Shown here: in pieces, positions 8,560-15,751 of the stretch | Layout of the letters: each line of letters starts with the position of its first letter | How positions within the stretch are numbered: position 1 is the first letter of the stretch | DNA from: a virus | Virus record (IMG/VR): IMGVR_UViG_3300035180_001716 | Span: 1 to 46,040 of that record | Length of the DNA: 46,040 nucleotides | Strand: one strand, 5' to 3' | The notes under the pieces: generated by a model | Databases searched by the model: none | What the model was told of the DNA's origin: nothing | Seen by the model: only the letters and a program-made list of their open reading frames with translations | Program-made: the position numbers and the translations under genes

Positions 8560-8931
8560 ATGACCATTGGAGGAATGTGTCCATTGGCAGGCGACATGCA
8601 GCTTTGTGACCAGGTGATCACACTCGGCAAGGCAGTGCCGGGTCTCATCGAGACGATCAATGCAAATGGCGTGATGCTGGCGCGGATCGAGGAGAAGGTC
8701 AGCGCGTTGCCCGAGATCGCGCGCGGACAGCACGAGGCGGCGCAGCGTCTGGCCGCGCTAGAGGAGCACCTGCGCGCGGCCGAGGCGCGCATCAGCTCGC
8801 TGGAGAAACAACAGGAGGATTCCCGCCGGTTCCTCATCTCGGCCATGTTTGCCGCCGTCATGGGGTTCGTGACGGGGATACTCGGTTTGGCCATGCGCGA
8901 GGGCCATTGGCTCGCGACAGGAGGCAAATGA
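8560..8931 (+). CDS. Coiled-coil, tail-anchored membrane protein (XhlA-like), copy A
   Basis: A 123-aa protein with a long amphipathic coiled coil (about residues 35-85, heptads rich in Glu, Ala and Leu) followed by one C-terminal transmembrane helix (about 92-112, FLISAMFAAVMGFVTGILGL). This layout matches small phage lysis-associated proteins of the XhlA type, and it sits before the amidase and holin genes. A second in-frame ATG at 8575 has its own GGAGGA and could be used. Copy B (45319-45669) is the same to the membrane helix, then ends differently and shorter (116 aa). A role in lysis is inferred from topology and neighbours. Confidence 0.55.
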   Translation: MTIGGMCPLAGDMQLCDQVITLGKAVPGLIETINANGVMLARIEEKVSALPEIARGQHEAAQRLAALEEHLRAAEARISSLEKQQEDSRRFLISAMFAAVMGFVTGILGLAMREGHWLATGGK

Positions 8932-9362
8932 TGGGCACCACTCAGCTCGACATCACTCAGCTCGCGGCAAAAGTCGACGAGATCGTCAAGAAGCTCGCGA
9001 CCATCGCACCGCGGCACTGGAAGGGTAACTGTCCGCCGGACCAGCACCATTTCGACGCCGGGAGCATTCAGGCCGACGCGTCGCTCGACGCAAGCGCGAA
9101 AACGGTAACGATCAGCTTCGAGTTTACCGACCGCGGATCGCCCCACGAGGTAGCGGCGATGATGCGATGGGATCAGATCGGCATTCGAGGTGGTGCGGAC
9201 GTCGTGGCCGTTGACGGCGTCCAGCTCTCTAACGCTGACTGCGTGATCGGGCACCGCGAGGGGCTGGAGGGTCTGCACTGGTACGCGCGCATCGTCTGCG
9301 AGTTCCGCGGCAATCTCCCCACTGGCGCGCCCGTGCACTACCGCTTCGACGGAGACCTCTAA
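8931..9362 (+). CDS. Hypothetical virion or lysis-operon protein, copy A
   Basis: A 143-aa protein with a helical N-terminus (residues 1-25) and a beta-rich remainder containing HWKGNCPPDQHHFDAG and two cysteines. Of two adjacent in-frame ATGs (8928 and 8931) I take the second, because copy B (from 45693) has only that one; the SD is GGAGG. The stop TAA shares a base with the amidase start. No recognised domain. Position suggests a structural or lysis-accessory protein. Confidence 0.55.
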   Translation: MGTTQLDITQLAAKVDEIVKKLATIAPRHWKGNCPPDQHHFDAGSIQADASLDASAKTVTISFEFTDRGSPHEVAAMMRWDQIGIRGGADVVAVDGVQLSNADCVIGHREGLEGLHWYARIVCEFRGNLPTGAPVHYRFDGDL

Positions 9363-9865
9363 TGCCGGACCTGGCGTACATCTGGCTGCCCGCGAGGGCG
9401 TTCAAGCCGGGCAGAACGGGGCCGATCAGTGCGATCATTCTGCATTCGTCCGATGGGCGGGAGCAGGGTGACCTCGAAACGCTCACCGGGCCGGAGGTGT
9501 CGGCGCATTACTACGTGACGCGCGCCGGTACGCTCTATCACCTCGTGCAGGACAGCGACACGGCCTATCACGTCGGCGCGGCGGATCGGCCCGAGCACGG
9601 CAACAGCAGAACGATCGGGATCGAGCAGGAACATATCGACGGGCAGGACGATTGGCCGGAGGCCCAGCTCACGACCGTCGCCCGACTTGTCGCCGCCCTG
9701 CGTCTCAAGCACGGCTATCTGCCAGTGATCTCACATGCCGCAGTGGCCACGCCGCCGGGCCGCAAGGTCGACCCGCAGGGTTACCCGTGGCTCCTGCTCA
9801 GTGCGGCGGTAGAGGCGGAGAAGGGCCGGTCGTGGCGGCTGGTGCCGGCAGGAGAATCGAAATGA
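9362..9865 (+). CDS. Endolysin: N-acetylmuramoyl-L-alanine amidase (amidase_2)
   Basis: A 167-aa single-domain enzyme that cuts the bond between N-acetylmuramic acid and L-alanine in peptidoglycan to release progeny. The family signature is visible: IILHSSDG near residue 22 (zinc-ligand His), SAHYYVTRAGTLYHLVQD near 50, NSRTIGIEQEH near 83, SHAAVATPPGRKVDP near 123 with the second metal His and the Lys of T7-lysozyme-like enzymes, then D-P-Q-G-Y-P-W. There is no cell-wall-binding domain and no signal peptide, so it needs a holin. The ATG overlaps the preceding stop (TAATG), and the gene overlaps the holin gene by ATGA. Confidence 0.9.
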   Translation: MPDLAYIWLPARAFKPGRTGPISAIILHSSDGREQGDLETLTGPEVSAHYYVTRAGTLYHLVQDSDTAYHVGAADRPEHGNSRTIGIEQEHIDGQDDWPEAQLTTVARLVAALRLKHGYLPVISHAAVATPPGRKVDPQGYPWLLLSAAVEAEKGRSWRLVPAGESK

Positions 9866-10044
9866 GCACAATCGCGAAAGTAGCAATACTCACAATCTGC
9901 TACGGCATTCTGGCCGCGGGTGCGACGTGGGCCGTGACGCCGAACTGGCGGACCGCGCTCTGGGGAGGCGTTCTCGGGGCCGCTACGTACCTCAAGGGCA
10001 AACTCGAAGAGCCGCCGGCATCACAGGCCGGCAGGGAGGGCTAA
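9862..10044 (+). CDS. Putative holin
   Basis: A 60-aa membrane protein with two hydrophobic helices (about residues 4-24 and 30-43) separated by a short polar turn containing TPNWRT, and a charged C-terminus. Size, topology and ATGA coupling to the amidase make it the likely pore former that releases the endolysin. No family motif is evident, as is usual for holins. Confidence 0.7.
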   Translation: MSTIAKVAILTICYGILAAGATWAVTPNWRTALWGGVLGAATYLKGKLEEPPASQAGREG

Positions 10045-10347
10045 ATGGCCGAATACGTCGACATTTACTACCTTATGCACAGCGACGGAGACCTCTGGAG
10101 GCGCGTAGAGGTGGCCGCATTCCGAACCGCCTGCGATATCATCAACGAGGATACGGCCACTCCCAACCACACCAATCGCGTTATCTGGGCGAAGCAGGCT
10201 CTCGCGAACCCAGCGGCGAAGGCGGCGGAAATGAAGTACGCGGTGCTTCAGAATGCGACGATCATGGCGGCGGGGAACGACGCGACCGACAACGACGTTC
10301 AGTTCGTCGTCAACTCGGTGATCGACTCATTCGCGACAGGGGCCTGA
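10045..10347 (+). CDS. Hypothetical small phage protein in lysis/appendage operon
   Basis: A 100-aa mostly helical protein starting directly after the holin stop. The pattern DLWRRVEVAAFRTACDII, then NRVIWAKQALANP and a C-terminal NDVQFVVNSVIDSFA, resembles small proteins found beside tail appendage genes in many phages; I do not know a function. No membrane segment or metal-binding motif. Probably virion-associated given the following genes. Confidence 0.6.
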   Translation: MAEYVDIYYLMHSDGDLWRRVEVAAFRTACDIINEDTATPNHTNRVIWAKQALANPAAKAAEMKYAVLQNATIMAAGNDATDNDVQFVVNSVIDSFATGA

Positions 10348-10348
10348 C

Positions 10349-10957
10349 ATGGCGATCTACATGCAGTCGGAACTCAGCCTCCTCACGCAGGCTCGGCTCT
10401 CATTCCCAGGCAATGTGACAGGAACGCCGGTTGACGTCAGCACGAGGCTCTCCGGAGTGGCGTATCTGTGGAAGGCGGTCACTCAGACGACCGCGGACCT
10501 GCAGAGCAGCTCGGACTACATGGCCGTCGAGGTATCAGGGGCCGCATCCGGCAATGACTGGTATGAGTATTTTCGCGCATTGCCAACTAGCACCGCCGCA
10601 GTGACGGTGAGCCTCTCCGCTGCGGCTAACGCTGGGGATACCGTGCTCTCAGTCACCAACACGTCCGGTTTCAACCCAGGTTCGCTGTGCTTCCTCACCT
10701 GCGCCGCGAATCCAGACACTCAGTCGGAATGGGTGCGCATCGTCTCAGTTGTCGCGAATACCAGCATCACGATCAAGGATGGCCTTGCATATGCCAAGGC
10801 GTCCGGCGACGCGCTCTACACGTCTGCCGAGCAGTGGGCGGTCCCGATTGATCTCGGCGGCGTGAAACGCGTGCGGGCCCTTGCGGTACACCGCGGCGCT
10901 ACCGGCTCTAACTGGGTCTGCAAGGCCACAATGACGACTGCGAATAGCATCGGATAG
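10349..10957 (+). CDS. Beta-rich tail appendage protein
   Basis: A 202-aa protein starting one base after the previous stop. It is rich in Ala, Ser, Thr and Val, with a central segment (about residues 90-130, AGDTVLSVTNTSGFNPGS) of the kind seen in phage fibre and appendage beta-sandwich proteins. Probably structural. No enzymatic motif. It precedes a lectin-like gene, suggesting a host-binding cluster. Confidence 0.55.
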   Translation: MAIYMQSELSLLTQARLSFPGNVTGTPVDVSTRLSGVAYLWKAVTQTTADLQSSSDYMAVEVSGAASGNDWYEYFRALPTSTAAVTVSLSAAANAGDTVLSVTNTSGFNPGSLCFLTCAANPDTQSEWVRIVSVVANTSITIKDGLAYAKASGDALYTSAEQWAVPIDLGGVKRVRALAVHRGATGSNWVCKATMTTANSIG

Positions 10958-10963
10958 CGGAGA

Positions 10964-11737
10964 ATGGGCGATCGGTTCATCAGCGTAGGCAACAAGCCCT
11001 GCTCGCCGCCGGGAATCTGGCGGAGGGATTGTCCGTGCCCCGCGCCAACCGTGTTCCTCGGCATGTTACCGAGCGAATATGGTGCGACAGTTATCAGAGA
11101 CGTAGCGAGAGGAACATTTGCTACCAACACCGGGACGTGGACGTCGACCGGGGTCTTTTTCGTTGACACCCAGGCAATAACATATCCCGGTGACAGCTCC
11201 AACGTTGTCATTACGCAGCCGTGCACGATCGCCGTCTCCTTCGTGTTTTACGCTGCATATCATGATTTCAATGTGCTTTATAATACGAACTCGTCAACTG
11301 ATCGAATCGGACTCAACATCCATAAGTCAGACATGAGCCTCGACATTGCACGTATGGGCGTGCAGGACAACTACTCGCCCCCGAATGTCGTTGTTTTCGG
11401 CAGTCCGTATACATTTACTGTCGTAGCGTTGAATAGCTCCAATATTATTGGGTATCTGAACGGGCGCTATCTATGGAGTCCCCCGGCCTGGCAAATCGTT
11501 GCCAATGGGACAATCGCTGTATTCGGTAACGATAGCAGTCTCTCATACTCGTCCGGTTGCACGATTTCCACGATCGCCATCTGGAGTAACAGGGCGCTTA
11601 CTGCCGCCGAGGTTCTGGCACACTATAACGATCCCTATATGTGGCTGCGCGCAGGCAGGTCAGTGTTCTACTCCATCCCGAGCGGGGCGATTCGCGTTCC
11701 GTGGCACCTGTTCACGCCCGTTGCAGGAGGCGCATAA
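10964..11737 (+). CDS. LamG/concanavalin-like lectin appendage protein
   Basis: A 257-aa protein. Residues about 60-225 look like a jelly-roll LamG/ConA-like lectin: a YNTNSSTDRIGLNI-type strand, a GYLNGRYLW strand, and the typical ending AIWSNRALTAAEVLAHYNDP. Such domains bind carbohydrates and are common in phage adhesins. The N-terminal CSPPGIWRRDCPCPAP is cysteine-rich. Bases 11221-11340 are about 44% GC by hand count, well below the surroundings, suggesting acquisition from elsewhere. Start supported by GGAG six bases upstream. Confidence 0.65.
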   Translation: MGDRFISVGNKPCSPPGIWRRDCPCPAPTVFLGMLPSEYGATVIRDVARGTFATNTGTWTSTGVFFVDTQAITYPGDSSNVVITQPCTIAVSFVFYAAYHDFNVLYNTNSSTDRIGLNIHKSDMSLDIARMGVQDNYSPPNVVVFGSPYTFTVVALNSSNIIGYLNGRYLWSPPAWQIVANGTIAVFGNDSSLSYSSGCTISTIAIWSNRALTAAEVLAHYNDPYMWLRAGRSVFYSIPSGAIRVPWHLFTPVAGGA

Positions 11738-12765
11738 TGGCAAGCCGAGGACAGAGCCTGACGCTCTCGTATGTGGCATGGGACACGGTGAACAACGTCG
11801 GGAAGACGGGCGATTCCGCCAACCATACCCTACGATGGGTCAAAGACGGCACGAGCGCGCCTCCCGACGGTTCCCCGACGATCACCGAGGTCGACGCGAC
11901 GAACGCGCCGGGGGTCTATAAACTGATGCTCGATGCCACCGATTGCTCCTGCAATGTGGGCACGCTTGTGGGCAAATCGGCGACCTCCGGGGTTGTCATC
12001 ATCCCGGTCACCGTCACGTTTGAACAGCTTCCTACGGCGGCTCCCGGGGCAAGTGGGGGATTGCCCACTACCGATGGTACCAAACTCAACCAAACCGCGG
12101 CCCTAACATCCGCCGAGCATTCGTTGATCTCCGGGACCGATGTCCCGGCTGGCCTGACCGCGCAGGGGTACACGACGGCGCGGGCCGGATACCTCGACAC
12201 GCTCAATGGCATTGTCGCGTCCATCTGGAACGCGTTGACGTCCGGCATGAGCGTCGTGGGGAGCGTCGGCAAGCGCATCGCGGACTACCTCGACGTGGCA
12301 GTATCCTCTCGCGGAACCGGTACGGCACTCGACGCGGCGGGCGTACGATCCGCAGTCGGTCTCGCCTCGGCGAACATCGACACGCAGTTGGCGGCCCTGC
12401 CGACGACCACCGTGCTCAACAGTCGCACGCTCCCGAGCGCGAGCTATGCCCTGCAATCGAGTCTCGATGCTCACCTACCGATGGCGGTCAAACGCAACCA
12501 GGCGCTCCCGTCGTTCACGTTCGTTATGCTCGACTCGGCTGATCACGTCACGCCCAAGGCCGGCCTGACGGTCACCGCGCGGCGCAAACTGGACACGGGG
12601 GCCTGGGCGTTGTGCACGAATGCCGTCACCGTCGATGCCACGGCTCCCGTTCCGACGTATATGATCGACCTGGCGGCGGCGGACCTCAACGGCGCAGTTG
12701 TGACGCTCTCGTTCACGGCAAGCGGGGCGGATCCGCTTCAGATCACGATCCTGACGCAGGCGTAG
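11737..12765 (+). CDS. Tail fibre/appendage protein
   Basis: A 342-aa protein. The start is the ATG overlapping the previous stop (TAATG), preceded by CAGGAGG; upstream in-frame Mets lie inside the lectin gene. The N-terminal 100 residues form a beta domain (SLTLSYVAWD, then a GVYKLMLDATD strand). The middle contains the low-complexity LDVAVSSRGTGT type segment common in phage fibre shafts, and the C-terminus is another beta domain. Probably a structural fibre of the tail tip or baseplate upper domain. No enzyme motif. Confidence 0.6.
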   Translation: MASRGQSLTLSYVAWDTVNNVGKTGDSANHTLRWVKDGTSAPPDGSPTITEVDATNAPGVYKLMLDATDCSCNVGTLVGKSATSGVVIIPVTVTFEQLPTAAPGASGGLPTTDGTKLNQTAALTSAEHSLISGTDVPAGLTAQGYTTARAGYLDTLNGIVASIWNALTSGMSVVGSVGKRIADYLDVAVSSRGTGTALDAAGVRSAVGLASANIDTQLAALPTTTVLNSRTLPSASYALQSSLDAHLPMAVKRNQALPSFTFVMLDSADHVTPKAGLTVTARRKLDTGAWALCTNAVTVDATAPVPTYMIDLAAADLNGAVVTLSFTASGADPLQITILTQA

Positions 12766-12769
12766 GGCC

Positions 12770-12958
12770 ATGATACTGACCTGGGGAAGGCGGGGGCAGG
12801 CGTACGTTGATACGGGCTTGGGGCGCGTCGTCTACGGAACTGAGGGGGCCATCATTGTGCCCAAGACGCCGATCCCGGTAGTCGCGCGCACGAGCCGAGA
12901 CGTCATCCGTTCCAGCACGTCTGGGAGCGTGAAGCCGGGCACCGTACGCATTGAGTAG
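12770..12958 (+). CDS. Hypothetical small protein
   Basis: A 62-aa protein, beta-prone, containing two short Gly/Val/Ile strands. It follows the fibre gene with a four-base gap and overlaps slightly with the leader of the next gene. No recognised domain; presumably part of the appendage cluster. Confidence 0.45.
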   Translation: MILTWGRRGQAYVDTGLGRVVYGTEGAIIVPKTPIPVVARTSRDVIRSSTSGSVKPGTVRIE

Positions 12959-12971
12959 GGGAGGGCAGGAC

Positions 12972-13301
12972 GTGGACCGCTACGAGTACGAGCAGGGGAC
13001 AGTCGCCATCATCGGTTTCACGGTCCAAACGACCGCTGGGAACACGCTCCAGATCATGCAGGCCCCACTATGGACATTGACCAGCCGAGACGGATTGCTG
13101 GCAGCCTCCGGCGCCTGCACGAGCTATGACGTCGCCGCGAAACAAACACCGACCGCCTACATGGCCATCGACACGACAGCGATACCGGCAGGGCAGTACG
13201 ACCTAACGGCGACCATCCATCTCATCGGCTCCGACAACCTGACGCGCACCGAAACTCCAACCTGCCGCGTGCAGATTTCAGACCGTCCGCCGTGGCCGTA
13301 G
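12972..13301 (+). CDS. Hypothetical beta-sandwich-like protein
   Basis: A 109-aa protein with Ig-like alternating strands (YDLTATIHLIGSDNLTRTE near the C-terminus). I chose the GTG at 12972 because GGGAGGGCAGG lies just upstream; a TTG at 12951 is an alternative. It is the last gene of the rightward appendage operon, followed by a strong hairpin before the convergent leftward genes. Confidence 0.5.
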   Translation: MDRYEYEQGTVAIIGFTVQTTAGNTLQIMQAPLWTLTSRDGLLAASGACTSYDVAAKQTPTAYMAIDTTAIPAGQYDLTATIHLIGSDNLTRTETPTCRVQISDRPPWP

Positions 13302-13333
13302 GGCTGGGCGTGGGGACGCCATTGAGCGGCGGA

Positions 13334-13370
13334 GGAGGCCCCGGCGGCGTGAGTGGCTACCGGGGCCTCC
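13334..13370. terminator. Hairpin between convergent operons
   Basis: GGAGGCCCCGG (13334-13344) and CCGGGGCCTCC (13360-13370) form a perfect 11-bp stem with a 15-base loop, between the rightward operon end (13301) and leftward operon end (13377). There is no U-run on either strand, so it may stop transcription only weakly or protect 3' ends. Confidence 0.6.
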
Positions 13371-13376
13371 GAATGC

Positions 13377-13787
13377 TCAGCGGTTGACGCATTTCCTGAT
13401 GAACTGTGACATCGTGAGGCATTCCTCCTCCGCGCGCCTGCGAATATGCGCCAGCTCCGCCTCCGACAGGCGGAACCGAATAACCCGATCCCTGGGTTCC
13501 TGAATGTCGACGAGTCCGAGGACCTCGGCGAACTCTTCAAGCGCGTTCGCGTGCCTGCCCTCCTCCAGCAATTTCCGCGCGCGCGCCGGAGTGACGGGTA
13601 TGATGCGCGCCCCAGCGAACTCCGTCTTTGGGCCTCCCTCGCCTGCAAGGAACCACCGCCCGCCGTTGGGGGCGTAGTATAGCGTCGCAAGCCAGCAAGA
13701 CTCCTGATCAAACGGGTTGTGGTAAACCGGCGCAACCGGTATCGCATGCTTGGTGTCGTAGGTGACGCCGTCAATGGCCTGCCGCAT
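13377..13787 (-). CDS. Small phage domain fused to ribbon-helix-helix-like C-terminus
   Basis: A 136-aa protein. Residues 1-95 are paralogous to the whole of the neighbouring 13805-14149 product: a DGVTYDT start, an ATLYYAPNGGRWFLAGEGG core and an IPVTPARARKLLEEG helix. Residues about 98-136 (RVIRFRLSEAELAHIRRRAE, ending SQFIRKCVNR) match the ribbon-helix-helix/MobC-like DNA-binding pattern. So this copy has gained or kept a DNA-binding tail that the paralogue lacks. It is the last gene of the leftward operon. Likely a small regulator, target unknown. Confidence 0.6.
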   Translation of the reverse strand: MRQAIDGVTYDTKHAIPVAPVYHNPFDQESCWLATLYYAPNGGRWFLAGEGGPKTEFAGARIIPVTPARARKLLEEGRHANALEEFAEVLGLVDIQEPRDRVIRFRLSEAELAHIRRRAEEECLTMSQFIRKCVNR

Positions 13788-13804
13788 CTCCGTTTGATCC
13801 TCCC

Positions 13805-14149
13805 TCAGACCGCGACCGGAAGACTGTCAGCGTCGACCACGCCCAGTTCCTCGGCGTAGGCGTCGAGCGCGCGCTGGCATTCGTCATCGCCATGTTCGAG
13901 GATTTCCCGGACGCGCGCTGGCGACAGGGGAACCAGACCTGAACCGCTCGTCGACACATTGCCCATGGTCTGCCCGAACATGCTCAGCGGTCCGCCATCG
14001 CCAACGACGAACCATCGCCGTGAGCGTGGCGTCACGTAGAGCTGCCCGCGGTAATGGGAGTGGGAGTCGGCGCCTCCGGACACCCGAGCCACCGCGATAG
14101 CGCGCATCGTATCGTACCGAACTCCGTCAAGCACCGCCTTCATTGCCAT
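13805..14149 (-). CDS. Small phage protein, paralogue of 13377-13787
   Basis: A 114-aa protein with the domain outline shared with its downstream neighbour: DGVRYDTMRAIAVA, then RGQLYVTPRSRRWFVVGDGG, then LVPLSPARVREILEHG. The YDT...LY.TP..RWF..G.GG pattern recurs in small proteins of many phages and plasmids, but I know of no established function. The SD GGAGGAG lies before the ATG. No DNA-binding tail here. Confidence 0.6.
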   Translation of the reverse strand: MAMKAVLDGVRYDTMRAIAVARVSGGADSHSHYRGQLYVTPRSRRWFVVGDGGPLSMFGQTMGNVSTSGSGLVPLSPARVREILEHGDDECQRALDAYAEELGVVDADSLPVAV

Positions 14150-14168
14150 TCTCCTCCTGTGTGTGAGT

Positions 14169-14192
14169 GGGGCGGGAAATCACTCCCGCCCC
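14169..14192. terminator. GC-rich intergenic hairpin in the leftward operon
   Basis: GGGGCGGGA (14169-14177) pairs perfectly with TCCCGCCCC (14184-14192) across a six-base loop, between two leftward genes. No U-run follows on the minus strand, so partial termination or an mRNA-processing/stability role is more likely than full termination. Confidence 0.45.
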
Positions 14193-14197
14193 GAGTG

Positions 14198-14875
14198 TTA
14201 GTTCTGCTCGACGATCCGAATGCTGGAGCCCGAGCAGCACCGAACGTAGACGCTATCCGCGATCCGGACGAGATCGTAGAGCATGTCCCCGGTCAACTCC
14301 GCGTCCGGCCAGACGGTGACCGTGGCGTACCGCAGGTCACCAGTCACGTCGACAGTGTCGCCCTTGTGGAGGTCCAGGAACCATTCCCGCACCAGGCCGG
14401 GGAATGGAGGGCGAGTGACCCCGAGCGCTTCCCATGCGCGGTTCCACGCCTCGATATGGCGGTTTCCCCAGGCGGTCTGTATCGCGCCGAACTCCAGTAC
14501 CTGCCCGCCCTCAATAACGGAGTATGCCTCCGTCCCGTTCGGGCGGCTGATCGTGACAGAATAGCGTATCCGCTCGTCGCCAGGTCCCAGGGACACGTCG
14601 ATCATCGTCCGCCCGGTAAGCGTCGTGTGCTGCACATGGAAACGGCCTCCCGTGAAGTCGATCGACGGCCCAGTTATCCCCTTGCCCATCGCGCCCTCAG
14701 GCGTCGCCTCTTCGATCTCCTCCAGCGTGGGGCGCTGATCATCAAAATCCCAGTATGCCTCACCCTGCGGCACCACGCTGGAACGCGCCCACCCATGCTC
14801 GTAGGCGCGGGCAATGCGAAGCGCCGCGTTGGCGAGGTCGATCGGCATCTCCTGCCATACCTGTTCACGTGTCAT
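14198..14875 (-). CDS. Hypothetical protein, paralogue of 25510-26193
   Basis: A 225-aa protein. The ATG at 14875 is chosen for its GGAGGAG and because its product aligns end to end with the rightward paralogue at 25510-26193: both begin M..E..W...P...AN.ALRIAR.Y, share E..TPE near residue 55, an S/I..GG..HV beta segment and VIEGG near 120, RAWE..G...PPFPG near 155, and a C-terminal L..RI/DRADSV segment. It looks like an alpha/beta accessory protein of unknown role; no catalytic motif is visible. Each paralogue sits in a different accessory cluster on opposite strands. Confidence 0.6.
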   Translation of the reverse strand: MTREQVWQEMPIDLANAALRIARAYEHGWARSSVVPQGEAYWDFDDQRPTLEEIEEATPEGAMGKGITGPSIDFTGGRFHVQHTTLTGRTMIDVSLGPGDERIRYSVTISRPNGTEAYSVIEGGQVLEFGAIQTAWGNRHIEAWNRAWEALGVTRPPFPGLVREWFLDLHKGDTVDVTGDLRYATVTVWPDAELTGDMLYDLVRIADSVYVRCCSGSSIRIVEQN

Positions 14876-14964
14876 TTCGTCCTGCTCCTCCGCTGCGTCC
14901 CGGGTCGGTGACGGCTTACGCGATGTAGGGGCCCGCCTATTGCCGGGCGGGCGCGGCTTGTACG

Positions 14965-15216
14965 TCAGTCGATATAGTTGGGGTCGCCATGCCAGACCTT
15001 GTATGCCACGATCCGCGGCCCGTCGTACACTGGCTCGAAGCCGCTCAACCACTCCACGTCATATCCGCTCGCCGGGGAAGTGTCGCAGAGGCAGGTCGGG
15101 CTAGGGCAGAGAGCGCGCTGGACCCGGCGCATGGTGCGCGCGCTGATCGTACCGTCTGGGCGCTCCACAAACGTCGCCTGCGTGTGGTGGAACGTGTTCT
15201 CAACTGTGTATCGCAT
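14965..15216 (-). CDS. Hypothetical small Cys-containing protein
   Basis: An 83-aa protein; the ATG at 15216 has GGAGGAGAAGG upstream on the minus strand. A central CPSPTCLCD segment with three cysteines could bind metal, and the N-terminus has HHTQ. No recognised family. Part of the leftward early operon driven from 15633. Confidence 0.5.
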   Translation of the reverse strand: MRYTVENTFHHTQATFVERPDGTISARTMRRVQRALCPSPTCLCDTSPASGYDVEWLSGFEPVYDGPRIVAYKVWHGDPNYID

Positions 15217-15303
15217 CGTCCTTCTCCTCCGCTGCGCTCCGGTCACGGTAGCGTCTTGTGCGGGGTTTGCCTCATCAGCATGGGGGGAACCGCCTCCCCG
15301 TGG

Positions 15304-15321
15304 ACCGGCCTGGAGGCCGGT
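15304..15321. terminator. Small GC-rich hairpin after first leftward gene
   Basis: ACCGGCC (15304-15310) and GGCCGGT (15315-15321) form a seven-bp stem with a four-base loop between two leftward genes. There is no U-run on the leftward transcript; possible weak attenuator. Confidence 0.35.
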
Positions 15322-15330
15322 TTCGGCAGA

Positions 15331-15540
15331 TTAGACGTTGAACTCCTGGACCGCGGCCTCCAGAGCGTCATAGAACCGCTGGCCATACCGACCGGTCGGA
15401 TGCGCCTTGCAGTAGTCGACACCGTGCCACATGACGGGCACCACGAATTGGTCGATGAGCTCGCCATCTCGGCGGATGGTGACGCGACACCCGCGGATCA
15501 TGTTCCGGCCGTTTCCGTTGGTCTGGGTGATGGTGATCAT
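15331..15540 (-). CDS. Hypothetical small protein, first gene of the leftward operon
   Basis: A 69-aa protein with a beta-strand-rich N-terminal half (RGCRVTIRRDGELIDQFVV) and a helical C-terminus. It is the first gene after the leftward promoter at 15605-15633, with GGAGAG before its ATG. Position opposite the HTH regulator is where phages often keep a second switch protein, but no HTH is visible. Function unknown. Confidence 0.5.
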   Translation of the reverse strand: MITITQTNGNGRNMIRGCRVTIRRDGELIDQFVVPVMWHGVDYCKAHPTGRYGQRFYDALEAAVQEFNV

Positions 15541-15604
15541 TGTTCTCTCCGGTTCCGTGCGCCCCTTGGTGGGTGGCGGCTTATCGGTTCCTCACTACGA
15601 CCAT

Positions 15605-15633
15605 ACTATACCACGTTGTATCTACGCTGTCAA
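15605..15633 (-). promoter_or_regulatory. Leftward early promoter
   Basis: On the minus strand, TTGACA (15633-15628), a 17-base spacer and TATAGT (15610-15605). The ten bases CCTATTGACA around the -35 are identical to those of the rightward promoter. An A/T tract upstream (15644-15667) could act as an UP element. It drives 15540 to 13377. Confidence 0.8.
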
Positions 15634-15751
15634 TAGGGAGCGGCAAAAATCTCAAGTTTTTTTCGGCCTCGGCGAGCGCGCTCGTGCGTAGTTTACGCTC
15701 AGGAAACCGGGCAGGCGTTGGCCACGTCCAGAAAAAAACTGTCGGAACCTA
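15634..15751. promoter_or_regulatory. Divergent control region between early promoters
   Basis: The segment between the two -35 boxes holds a perfect 12-base palindrome CGAGCGCGCTCG (15673-15684), a T7 tract near the left promoter and an A7 tract (15732-15738) near the right one. The palindrome is a plausible operator for the adjacent HTH protein; the A/T tracts lie where UP elements would. Operator function is inferred. Confidence 0.5.

Larger units (their letters stand above)
1..9278. repeat. Tail/lysis module copy A (homologous to 36655-46040)
   Basis: This segment is colinear with 36655-46040: same gene order, same strands, nearly identical protein lengths. Bases 1-127 match 36655-36781 exactly; beyond that differences are scattered and mostly silent. 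The 108-base length difference is fully explained by the fibre gene (+99 in B), the antisense membrane gene (+6) and the coiled-coil gene region (+3). The constant spacing implies a genome unit of about 36.65 kb seen 1.25 times through two variants, or a true duplication. Confidence 0.9.

Noticed and set aside
8073-9338. Minus-strand frame (421 codons) across the tip gene, promoter and lysis genes
   Set aside because: It spans a conserved promoter and leader and antisense to several supported genes; a GC shadow.
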